Source of the DNA: Candidatus Atribacter alterifermentans
GTDB lineage: Bacteria > Atribacterota > Atribacteria > Atribacterales > Atribacteraceae
Reading direction: 5' to 3'
Assembly (NCBI GenBank): GCA_012517635.1
Contig: JAAYUP010000250.1
Span: 1-9,266, forward strand
DNA length: 9,266 nucleotides
The position numbers and the translations under genes are program-made. This document shows, piece after piece, positions 1 through 7,003 of this stretch. Numbering within the stretch: position 1 is the stretch's first letter; each line of letters opens with the position of its first letter. Below the pieces are notes generated by a model that saw only the letters and a program-made list of their open reading frames with translations, searched no databases and was not told the DNA's origin.

Positions 1-2118
1 ATTTCGATTGGAAAAGTTATTTCCACCCCATGCTAAACAATTCATCAATACCCCATCTTCTATTCGATGTTTGGTTGTCCCGCGATTGATAAAGCTGAAT
101 CCAGCTTTTTCATTTCCTATATCAATCCAGTCAATACAATATAATGGTCGACCAGGTCTTCCCATTCTTGTTCCAAAGGGAATATCGTGCCAGATATACT
201 GGTTAGAACTGATCGGCCAATAGAGGTTTAACTTCTTCGTATCATCCCAGAAATCACCCAAACTCAGTCCATCAATTCCAAAATCGAGGGATAGATTAAA
301 GTCAATTACCGGCAAATCATGATAAAGATAAATTTTTAATTGAGAGATTATTGGTCCAATTTGACCTTGAGTGAATAAGATATCAGCCAAGTCTCCTTTT
401 ACCAATCGAACACGGGAATTCGATGAACGATTGGTAATCCAATTCCCATCGCTTAACTGCCCTCGAATTTCATTTCCATAATATTTTTCCGGATTTATAA
501 TCTCTACTCCGCTTTTCTTTTCCTGCAAAGATGAGATCGTTCCATCTCCTAAAATTTTCATTGAATAATAATCATTCTCGAAGTTATAAAAGGAAAGTTC
601 AACCTCAATAGGATCTATTGGATTAGAATCACCAGCTTGAATCACATAAGTCTGGTATCCAAAACCTGGTATTTCAGGTTGGAAAAGGGCATCGCATTTC
701 TTTATACTTCCATCTTCCCAGGTTTCTTTTTTAATTAATTGTAATTTTTGCTTTTCTCCTTTTTGATTATAAAGATGAACCCAAGGATATTTCCCTTTTT
801 CAAATTGGAGAGAAATCTTTTCCACCGACTTGCGAGGTCGTGATAGAGTGTTATAAAGAACTAAGGCTTTCCCTGATGATATCCAGCTGGTATCAATCTG
901 ATTGGCTATTTCTGATCCTACTTCGTTGGAAATCATTTCTGATCTTTTAACAGCTTCATCCAACCATGAGAGAGATTTTCTCTTTAAATCAGTCGTTTCA
1001 ATCCAATAAACATCATGGTGTTGGGAAGAAAGGATCATTTTCCAAATTTCATCAAATTGTTCAGGTTTTTCCGAAGTACCATTTAAAACCCATTTCATTG
1101 CATTCAAGGCTTCCGCTTGAAGTGCTGCTATTTCAGCTTTTTTATTATTTCGAGACATTTCTTCTGCCCAAACTCCTTCAATATACGACCAATAGGCGTA
1201 AAGGTGGGCTGCCGAAATTATTGATGAGGTTTGCAAGCGTTGATGGAGAGCCGATCCAAGTAAGGAAAATTCTCCAGTGTTATCTCTTTCCGAGTAATAT
1301 TCATCGTCCAATCTTTTCATGTCAGGATTTTCAATTAAAAGTGTTGGTAAGTTGACTGGGTCTTTCTGCTTCTCCCTTTCCATGAATGACTCAAAGGGTG
1401 ATGCACCTCCGGTTCTTCTTTTTCTGCTATTGGGACGACTATACTGATCAAAGACATCATATATTTCCTTCGATTCACTGGGAGCTGGCATGGAAAGATA
1501 GAGTGGGATGACCGACCCGTCCAAACCTTTCCAATGAGTAAAATCTTCACCATTGACATACTCAATAACTCCATAATGGACAGTTATTTCTGGAGAGTTA
1601 TTCTCTACAAAACGAATAACATAGGGAAAACGGGGTGGAACTGCAATTGAATACCCAAAGGAATTGAGGAGTTGGGGAAGTTGATCATGTAAACCAGTTT
1701 CCTGATGAAAGAAAACATCAATTTCATATCCTAACAATTTCCGAAAGACATCTTTCCCATATTGGATTTGTCGTAAGCTTGATTCTGATCCATAAACATG
1801 ACAGTGAGATTGGGAATAGTCCCCACCCACAAAACCGAGTTTTCCAGCTTTTATAAGTTCCTTCATCCGTGTTATTAAGGCTGGATCACAATCAGCTACA
1901 TCTTCAAGTTCTCTTCCCGATATTTCGAAGTCAATACGAAGATGAGGAAATGTATCTAAAGAGTCAAATACATCTTTGAATTTTTGAATATAACTAGGTA
2001 AATCCGGATCACCCCAGGGTGGAATTCTTTCTAAAACATCAGGTATTCCCCGATCTTGAACCAAAAGTGGCATAGGGTGTTGGCAGCAAACCCATATCCA
2101 TTTTTTATTTTTTTCCAT
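1..2118 (-). CDS. GH38-like glycoside hydrolase (alpha-mannosidase fold), 3'-truncated by window edge
   Basis: An uninterrupted frame of 706 codons starts at ATG 2118 and runs off the window without a stop. A GAGGAGGA ribosome site lies about 10 bases before the ATG. The N-terminal half resembles the GH38 catalytic domain. Visible family features are FEISGREL (64-71), a basic helix followed by GFVGGDYSQSH (95-105), GSESSLRQIQYG (110-121), then QETGLHDQLPQLL (139-151), and QHHD (366-369), the usual GH38 zinc-histidine motif. From about residue 415 the chain turns beta-rich, like the GH38 C-terminal sandwich. No signal peptide is seen, so it is probably cytoplasmic. It lies 37 bases after the second permease and is likely the operon's last visible gene, cutting the imported glycoside. 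Oddities: the N-terminal HxD zinc motif reads H14-P-M16, and the nucleophile Asp aligns with Gln139, next to Glu140. Family placement is fairly secure; mannose specificity is not shown. Confidence 0.8.
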   Translation of the reverse strand, partial: MEKNKKWIWVCCQHPMPLLVQDRGIPDVLERIPPWGDPDLPSYIQKFKDVFDSLDTFPHLRIDFEISGRELEDVADCDPALITRMKELIKAGKLGFVGGDYSQSHCHVYGSESSLRQIQYGKDVFRKLLGYEIDVFFHQETGLHDQLPQLLNSFGYSIAVPPRFPYVIRFVENNSPEITVHYGVIEYVNGEDFTHWKGLDGSVIPLYLSMPAPSESKEIYDVFDQYSRPNSRKRRTGGASPFESFMEREKQKDPVNLPTLLIENPDMKRLDDEYYSERDNTGEFSLLGSALHQRLQTSSIISAAHLYAYWSYIEGVWAEEMSRNNKKAEIAALQAEALNAMKWVLNGTSEKPEQFDEIWKMILSSQHHDVYWIETTDLKRKSLSWLDEAVKRSEMISNEVGSEIANQIDTSWISSGKALVLYNTLSRPRKSVEKISLQFEKGKYPWVHLYNQKGEKQKLQLIKKETWEDGSIKKCDALFQPEIPGFGYQTYVIQAGDSNPIDPIEVELSFYNFENDYYSMKILGDGTISSLQEKKSGVEIINPEKYYGNEIRGQLSDGNWITNRSSNSRVRLVKGDLADILFTQGQIGPIISQLKIYLYHDLPVIDFNLSLDFGIDGLSLGDFWDDTKKLNLYWPISSNQYIWHDIPFGTRMGRPGRPLYCIDWIDIGNEKAGFSFINRGTTKHRIEDGVLMNCLAWGGNNFSNRN

Positions 2119-2155
2119 GGTATCAGTCTCCTCCTCATTTCCTAATCAATTATCG

Positions 2156-3019
2156 TTATTCTTTAACACCGGTCATCGCAATTCCCTGAATGAAAAATCT
2201 CTGGGCAAAAAAGAATATAATGAAACAGGGAAGCGTCGCTAAAATAGCGTTGGACATCAGATAACTCCAATTAACGTTATATTGGTCCATAAATAGATTT
2301 AATCCCAGTTGCACGGTGTATTTTTCTTTGGAGTTTAAAAAAACCAGGGGAACAAAGAAGTCATTCCAATTGTACATAAAGGAAAATATAGCAATGGTTG
2401 CCAAAGCCGGTTTCGAAAGTGGAAGATAAATCCTCCAAAATATTCCCATAGGGCTGCACCCGTCAATTTTGGCAGCATCGGCAATTTCATTGGGAATCCC
2501 CATAAAAAATTGCCGAAGTAGAAATATATAAAACCCACTCCCTCCCAAAAAAGCCGGCACAATGATCGGCCAAAAATTATCCACCCAACCAAATTTACGA
2601 AAAAGGATAAACCGCGGAACGATTGTTACCTGCAAAGGAAGCAGCATAGTCGAAAGAACCAGTATAAACAACACTTCACGACCATAGAACTTAAAACGAC
2701 TGAAGCCATATGCTACCAAGGCTGAGGTTAAAACATCTCCAATCATACAACTGATAGTAATAATCAGAGAGTTTTTATAAAAGGTTGCAAAGGGAAGAAT
2801 TTTTAAACCATCGATGAAATTCCTCCACATCATCGGCCAAGGAAAGAGGTTCGGTGGATAGGCTGCCAAGCTTTCTGATCCCTTCAAAGCGGTGATTACC
2901 ATCCAAACAATAGGAAAAATAAGTACCACTCCGCCAGCTATCATAATGATATACAAAAAAATCCGAATGAGAGAAGGGTTTGAATAACCGAGTTGAATTT
3001 GAGGTGGTTTTTGGTTCAT
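2156..3019 (-). CDS. ABC sugar transporter permease, MalG/UgpE type
   Basis: This 287-residue inner-membrane protein is the second permease of a carbohydrate importer of the CUT1 type. About six hydrophobic segments are visible (roughly 18-44, 82-104, 115-137, 148-169, 205-228, 257-275). The cytoplasmic EAA loop that contacts the ATPase is at 178-200, reading EIADAAKIDG and ending in LP. The C-terminal tail FFIQGIAMTGVKE is typical of MalG-like proteins, and the length is normal. The start codon lies one base past the stop of the upstream permease gene, and its ribosome site (GGGAGGAG) sits inside that gene's last codons, so the two are probably translationally coupled. The partner is certainly the preceding permease; the transported sugar is unknown. 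Confidence 0.95.
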   Translation of the reverse strand: MNQKPPQIQLGYSNPSLIRIFLYIIMIAGGVVLIFPIVWMVITALKGSESLAAYPPNLFPWPMMWRNFIDGLKILPFATFYKNSLIITISCMIGDVLTSALVAYGFSRFKFYGREVLFILVLSTMLLPLQVTIVPRFILFRKFGWVDNFWPIIVPAFLGGSGFYIFLLRQFFMGIPNEIADAAKIDGCSPMGIFWRIYLPLSKPALATIAIFSFMYNWNDFFVPLVFLNSKEKYTVQLGLNLFMDQYNVNWSYLMSNAILATLPCFIIFFFAQRFFIQGIAMTGVKE

Positions 3020-3020
3020 A

Positions 3021-3914
3021 TTACTTCTCTCCTCCCTGGTAAAATACCCATCGGTTGGATGATTTCAGTAAAATAATAGTAAATACCATCATAATCAGGA
3101 AGAAAACCCAGGCTAAAGCTGATGCATACCCCATTTTAAGAAAAACAAAAGCATTATTATAAAGATATAAAACATACATCAAAGTTGCATAGTGAGGTCC
3201 TCCTTCAGTCATTACATACACCGGTGTAAATACTTGAAATGATTCGATAATTAACATAAACACATTAAAAAGGAGTACCGGTGAAAGCATGGGCAAGGTA
3301 ATGAATCGAAACTTCGCCGACCATCTTGCACCATCAATATCCGCTGCTTCATAAAGTTGGGCAGGGATTTCCTGTATTCCGGCAAGAAAAATTACCATGG
3401 TAGTTCCGATCCGCCACAAACTCACTACAATCACCGATGGAAGAGCCCAAAAAGAACTGTTTAACCAGCGAGGCCCTTCAACTCCTAATACTGTACGGAG
3501 GAAATAATTCACAAAACCATAATTTGGATTGAGAAGCCAGAGCCAGGCTACGGCTAGCACAACTCCTGAAACTACAACCGGAGTATAGTAAATGGTGCGG
3601 AAAAGTCGGACCCCACGTAGTTTATTATTTAGTAACATGGCGGCAAATAAGCTTAAAAATAATAAGGCTGGGACAACAATGATGATATAAATTCCCGTCA
3701 CCTTTAAAGATTGCCAAAATAACTGATCGGTAACCAGCCTTTCATAGTTTCTTAATCCCAACCACTTGGGGGGATCGAGAATTGACCAGTTGTAAAGACT
3801 GATTATAAATGAACTTACCACTGGCCCTCCCCAAAGGAGAATAAACCCAATAAGCCAGGGCATAATAAACAGATAACCCCAGAGATTTTCTTTGATTCTA
3901 ACCCTTGATAGCAT
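3021..3914 (-). CDS. ABC sugar transporter permease, MalF/UgpA type
   Basis: This 297-residue inner-membrane protein is the first permease of the importer. Six hydrophobic stretches are visible, near 12-34, 72-95, 106-128, 157-178, 211-232 and 263-284. The EAA loop is at 189-208 (EAADIDGA ... ITLP). It has no extra N-terminal domain like that of E. coli MalF, so it is closer to UgpA, LacF and MsmF, with normal length for that group. An AAGGA-like ribosome site lies about 12 bases before the ATG, which is rather distant. The gene follows the binding-protein gene after 131 bases holding a strong hairpin, so it is probably expressed at a lower level than the binding protein from the same transcript. 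Confidence 0.95.
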   Translation of the reverse strand: MLSRVRIKENLWGYLFIMPWLIGFILLWGGPVVSSFIISLYNWSILDPPKWLGLRNYERLVTDQLFWQSLKVTGIYIIIVVPALLFLSLFAAMLLNNKLRGVRLFRTIYYTPVVVSGVVLAVAWLWLLNPNYGFVNYFLRTVLGVEGPRWLNSSFWALPSVIVVSLWRIGTTMVIFLAGIQEIPAQLYEAADIDGARWSAKFRFITLPMLSPVLLFNVFMLIIESFQVFTPVYVMTEGGPHYATLMYVLYLYNNAFVFLKMGYASALAWVFFLIMMVFTIILLKSSNRWVFYQGGEK

Positions 3915-3943
3915 GTAGCCAATCCATCCTTAATCCATTTTTA

Positions 3944-3974
3944 AGTGCTGGAGATCAAGAACATCTCCAGCACT
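3944..3974 (-). other. Intercistronic hairpin between binding-protein and permease genes
   Basis: A perfect 12-base inverted repeat, AGTGCTGGAGAT and ATCTCCAGCACT, encloses a 7-base loop. It lies 71 bases after the binding-protein stop and 29 bases before the permease start. On the transcribed strand it is followed by TTAAAAATGG, not a U-tract, so it is not a good intrinsic terminator. In comparable sugar operons such hairpins protect the 3' end of the binding-protein mRNA from exonucleases and give more binding protein than permease. That role is inferred here. Confidence 0.75.
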
Positions 3975-4045
3975 CTATCCCTCAGGAAAATTAATTTTTC
4001 TTAATATCTCTTATTTTTAAAACTGATACCAATTTCCTTATCCAA

Positions 4046-5326
4046 TTACTCCTGGAGTAAGGCGTTGATTTTTATCTGAGCAGCTTCGAGAGCTTCTTCA
4101 ACAGTGGCTAATTCTTCTGATACCAAATCGAGTTCAGAATTTAATATTTCTTCAACTTCTGGCCACTGGGCAATAAATTGAGGTGCGACTCCATATGCCA
4201 TGGATTCAATGAATTTCTTCATTTTTGGATCACTTACCTTATCCGCCCAAGATTTAATAGCTGGAGCTACATTGTAATCAAGCATGATTTGCAGACATTC
4301 CGGATCAGTCCCTAAAAATTTCACAAACTCCCAGGCTTCTTCAGGATATTTGGTATTCGAAAACATTCCAATGGTACAAGTTTCAAACTCAAGAGCCCGA
4401 TTTCCATTTTTCATCGGCGGGAGAACTGGAGTCCATTCAAAATCAGCGGCACTCCAAGCTTCCAATCCCCAAGGATGACTCCATGCACTGGCAACATTTT
4501 TACCAACAAATTCTTCAGCTAATGCCCACCCCTTCCTTTCGCGGTTGGTAGGGGCAGCATGATGAACTAAGCTCATATCAGCCAAGAACTTATAAGCTTC
4601 CATAGTTTCAGGAGAAGTTAAAATCGACTCGGTTTCGTCATCGTTAAACCATTTTCCACCATTACTGGCTACAAATGACCATGCTGCTGGCTGCCATGCC
4701 AAGACATTTTGCGTTCCAAATTGGTCGGTTATTCCATCTCCATTTTTATCCAATGTCAACTTTTTACAATAATCAAGAAATATACCCCAGTCCCAACCTT
4801 CATTTACTGTTAAACCGGCTTCATTCATCATGTCTAAATTAACACTGATGAGGCAGGGACTGTTCCAAGTGGGTAAGCCATAAATGCTTCCGTCCCTTTT
4901 TCCAATGGCATAAGGTTCACCAGCGGAATCAACGTAAGCAAGACAGGCATCAAAAAATTGAGATAGATCAATATTGTCTCTCTTAATATATTCATCGAGA
5001 TTAGCAAGAAGTTTACGCTGAATATATTGTGTGACGGCTAATTCAGATAAAACAAACACATCTGGGGCGTTTCCACCGGCAATTCGAACTAAAAGTTTCT
5101 CATGATGTGGCCCAAATGGTGCGGTAGTAAGGTTAACTTGAATATCCGGATTTTTTTCCATGAAAAGGTCAAGATACTTTTGTTCCATTTCAACTTCATA
5201 AGGTTGACCCCAAACTGCATATTCGATGGTCGTTTTTTGCGCAAAAGCAGGTAAATATATCACCATTACCATAAGTAAAACTATCGTGAGCATCATAATT
5301 GAACGAAATTTTTTTACCTTGTCCAT
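4046..5326 (-). CDS. Sugar ABC transporter substrate-binding protein (SBP family 1)
   Basis: This 426-residue extracytoplasmic solute-binding protein captures the sugar and delivers it to the permeases. The N-terminus is a classical Sec signal: a basic start (DKVKKFR), a hydrophobic core at about 11-24, and a likely cleavage after A29 in LPAFAQ. There is no lipobox cysteine, so it is periplasmic rather than a lipoprotein, as in diderms. The mature part carries features of the MalE/UgpB-like SBP family: IEYAVWG (34-40), LLVRIAGGNAPDVFVL (78-93), GSIYGLPTW (146-154) and an NGGKWFNDD segment near the middle. Length is typical. The ribosome site AGGGAGGG is well placed before the ATG. It comes first of the three transport genes, the usual CUT1 order. 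Ligand identity cannot be inferred. Confidence 0.95.
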   Translation of the reverse strand: MDKVKKFRSIMMLTIVLLMVMVIYLPAFAQKTTIEYAVWGQPYEVEMEQKYLDLFMEKNPDIQVNLTTAPFGPHHEKLLVRIAGGNAPDVFVLSELAVTQYIQRKLLANLDEYIKRDNIDLSQFFDACLAYVDSAGEPYAIGKRDGSIYGLPTWNSPCLISVNLDMMNEAGLTVNEGWDWGIFLDYCKKLTLDKNGDGITDQFGTQNVLAWQPAAWSFVASNGGKWFNDDETESILTSPETMEAYKFLADMSLVHHAAPTNRERKGWALAEEFVGKNVASAWSHPWGLEAWSAADFEWTPVLPPMKNGNRALEFETCTIGMFSNTKYPEEAWEFVKFLGTDPECLQIMLDYNVAPAIKSWADKVSDPKMKKFIESMAYGVAPQFIAQWPEVEEILNSELDLVSEELATVEEALEAAQIKINALLQE

Positions 5327-5423
5327 AATAACCCTCCCTAAAATTTTATAATTGGTCTAGCTTCACTCCCCCCAAATAACACTTTCCCTTTCCATTCAAC
5401 CATCAATTTTCTATGGTTCAACT

Positions 5424-5464
5424 CCCCCCTCTTTTCTTCTTCCAAACAAAAGAAAAGAGGGGGG
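5424..5464. repeat. 15-bp perfect inverted repeat (homopurine/homopyrimidine arms)
   Basis: The arms CCCCCCTCTTTTCTT (5424-5438) and AAGAAAAGAGGGGGG (5450-5464) pair perfectly around an 11-base loop. One arm is all pyrimidine and the other all purine. No T-run follows on the minus strand, so it is a poor terminator for the M24-like gene, and no gene ends into it on the plus strand. It may be part of a dispersed intergenic repeat or an mRNA-stabilising structure. Confidence 0.75.
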
Positions 5465-5546
5465 CACGGTAAGTGGGAGAGCAACAACTTTGCGGGGGTG
5501 ACTCACTCTCCCCATCTCGCTACCTTTTCCATAAATAACTTTTGAT

Positions 5547-5557
5547 ATCACCTCCTT
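5547..5557 (-). promoter_or_regulatory. Detached consensus Shine-Dalgarno (AAGGAGGTGAT)
   Basis: The minus strand reads AAGGAGGTGAT three bases after the M24-like gene's stop, a near-perfect complement to the 16S rRNA tail. The next ATG on that strand (5532) is 14 bases away and opens only a nine-codon frame (MEKVARWGE, stop at 5503-5505). The binding-protein start is over 200 bases further on and has its own AGGGAGGG site. The strong site therefore has no normal gene to serve. Confidence 0.6.
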
Positions 5558-5560
5558 TTT

Positions 5561-6793
5561 TTAAAATTTAACTAACTTTTGAACATCGGGCGGTAAAGTG
5601 GTCATGTTTTCAGTAACGCCCTCATGGGTAATACAGAGAGGATCCTCCAATCTTATTCCCACGGCTTCAGCTTTAAGGCTTTTAAAAGGTTTTGAAAATA
5701 TTCCGATATCTAACTGCAGAGCAATTCCTTTGGGGAATGAGAACTCTGAATATTGAGTTGCAGCTCCATACCCTTCCATTGCTTCTGTCCATCCAATATT
5801 ATGAATTTGGCTATAAAGGGGTTCTAAGCCATATTGTTTTAAATAATTCCGTGCTACCAAATCCGCCTCTCGAGCGGGCGCGTTATATTGAATTCTTCCA
5901 ATAGAAAGCTGATATGCATGATGGATATGTTGAAATATCTCTTTCTGATCGGCATTTGGCTCTCCAACAATGACCGATCGACCCACACAAGATGCCATTC
6001 CCTCATAACGAGGACTTATCGAGAATAAAATCATTTCTCCTTCTTTAATAATCCGGTTCGATGCCCTTCCCAAAACTGAAGAAGCTCTCTCCCCAGAGGC
6101 AACAATGGTTGATACCCCAATGCGGTCAGCACCAAAATACTTCATCACAAATTCTCCAACGGCTGCTATCTCCAATTCTCGTTTACCTGGTTTTATGGAT
6201 TGAATCATTGCCTGCATAGCATAAGTTGCAATTTGCGAAGCTACCAGCATGCACTTAAGTTCATTTTTACTTTTAAAATATCGAGCTTTGAGCAGAAAAT
6301 CGGTCATATCAACTTTTTGAACGGGAGTATTAACAATAAGCTCATAAAAAGCCTGAGTGATGATATCCGAACAGGTAAGTAAACCTACAAATTTTGGTGG
6401 AAAACCACATGCTTCATTGAAGATTTCATAAAGTGTAAAAAAATCAAAACCCGGATAGTCTTCTTCGGGGATTTTAAGTTCCTGAAGACAACGAAATTCT
6501 CCAACTTGCATTGATTGTTCTGCATAAAGTTTCCCTTCTGGACCACCCAAAACAAATACATTCTGGGGACCAATCACAACAGCGGTTGGTTCAATTTGTG
6601 GATCATAATTAGTAATCCAGCCGGTATCACCAGGTCTTAATTCATTGCCAAAAGCAATTGCAACATCAATCTGGCGATTTTTCATTTCGGCTCGAATTCT
6701 TTCAACTCGGTCTTCAAATTCTTGTCGAGGGATGTGAACCGAAAGGTCAATTGGCTGACATTGTGTAATAAAACTTTCTAAGTTAAATCCCAT
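5561..6793 (-). CDS. Creatinase/M24-fold (Xaa-Pro peptidase-like) protein with degenerate metal site
   Basis: This 410-residue protein has the two-domain layout of aminopeptidase P, prolidase and creatinase: a creatinase-type N-terminal domain (about 23-160) and a pita-bread C-terminal domain (about 175-400). The ATG follows GGGAGGAT at good spacing, and no signal peptide is seen, so it is cytoplasmic. Aligning ILFSISPRYEGMASCVGRS (255-273) by eye to the family's usual metal-binding segment puts Ser258 and Cys269 where two metal-binding Asp residues normally lie. The His is kept (H331 in IHNIGW), the first Glu is Asp362, and the last Glu is kept (E383 in IRLEDP). A normal dinuclear metallopeptidase site is therefore unlikely. 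Creatinase itself works without metal on this fold, so a metal-free C-N hydrolase is possible. Its place between repressor and binding protein suggests a role with the imported compound. Fold is confident; reaction unknown. Confidence 0.85.
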   Translation of the reverse strand: MGFNLESFITQCQPIDLSVHIPRQEFEDRVERIRAEMKNRQIDVAIAFGNELRPGDTGWITNYDPQIEPTAVVIGPQNVFVLGGPEGKLYAEQSMQVGEFRCLQELKIPEEDYPGFDFFTLYEIFNEACGFPPKFVGLLTCSDIITQAFYELIVNTPVQKVDMTDFLLKARYFKSKNELKCMLVASQIATYAMQAMIQSIKPGKRELEIAAVGEFVMKYFGADRIGVSTIVASGERASSVLGRASNRIIKEGEMILFSISPRYEGMASCVGRSVIVGEPNADQKEIFQHIHHAYQLSIGRIQYNAPAREADLVARNYLKQYGLEPLYSQIHNIGWTEAMEGYGAATQYSEFSFPKGIALQLDIGIFSKPFKSLKAEAVGIRLEDPLCITHEGVTENMTTLPPDVQKLVKF

Positions 6794-7003
6794 TTTTTAT
6801 CCTCCCAATTGTTAATATCATGCTGAGTCGTTTTCAATAATTTAATTTATTAAATCTATCACCCTTGCTTATAAATCCAGTAACCGGCTCTTAACCAAGA
6901 GTTTCAATACCACTTTTCATTTCCTTTCTCCTAATCTTTTAGCTGCTTAGCATTCGCTTGACTTTTTGTCTAATTTCTCAATAGGTAGTAGCATAATAAA
7001 GTA
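6794..7003. other. 210-bp gap between repressor and M24-like genes
   Basis: No intrinsic terminator for the repressor gene was found. A short inverted pair, CTCTT and AAGAG around a 4-base loop, lies near 6886-6900. On the minus strand AGGAGA (6927-6932) precedes ATG 6920 by six bases, opening a nine-codon frame (MKSGIETLG) that stops at 6891-6893. Past that stop the same frame stays open for 18 more codons (EPVTGFISKG...). A weak promoter-like pair, TTGAAA then TAACAA 17 bases later, lies just before the M24-like gene. Repressor and M24-like genes may be co-transcribed or the latter may have its own promoter. Confidence 0.4.

Larger units (their letters stand above)
5327..5560. other. 234-bp intergenic region with G/C-run hairpin and detached Shine-Dalgarno
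   Basis: This gap between the M24-like gene and the binding-protein gene is unusually long for an operon. It holds a 15-bp perfect hairpin (5424-5464), an AACCAT/ATGGTT inverted pair just beside it, repeated CTCCCCCC tracts at 5366-5373 and 5422-5429, and a full-strength Shine-Dalgarno sequence near the M24-like stop. No convincing promoter for the binding-protein gene was found, though a TATAAA lies about 20 bases before its ribosome site. The mix looks like a small intergenic repeat element inserted between two operon genes. Confidence 0.5.

Noticed and set aside
8..223. Plus-strand 71-codon frame at the left edge
   Set aside because: It is antisense to the GH38-like C-terminal domain and has no ribosome site or family resemblance.
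966..1355. Plus-strand open frame of 129 codons
   Set aside because: It lies antisense within the GH38-like gene, which has recognisable motifs throughout. Its translation is low in recognisable structure and has no ribosome site.
1335..1574. Minus-strand open frame of 79 codons overlapping the GH38-like gene
   Set aside because: It is a different frame of the same strand inside a continuous 706-codon coding region, with no independent start signal.
2335..2592. Minus-strand open frame of 85 codons inside the second permease gene
   Set aside because: It is an out-of-frame shadow. The permease frame carries the EAA loop and the typical C-terminus.
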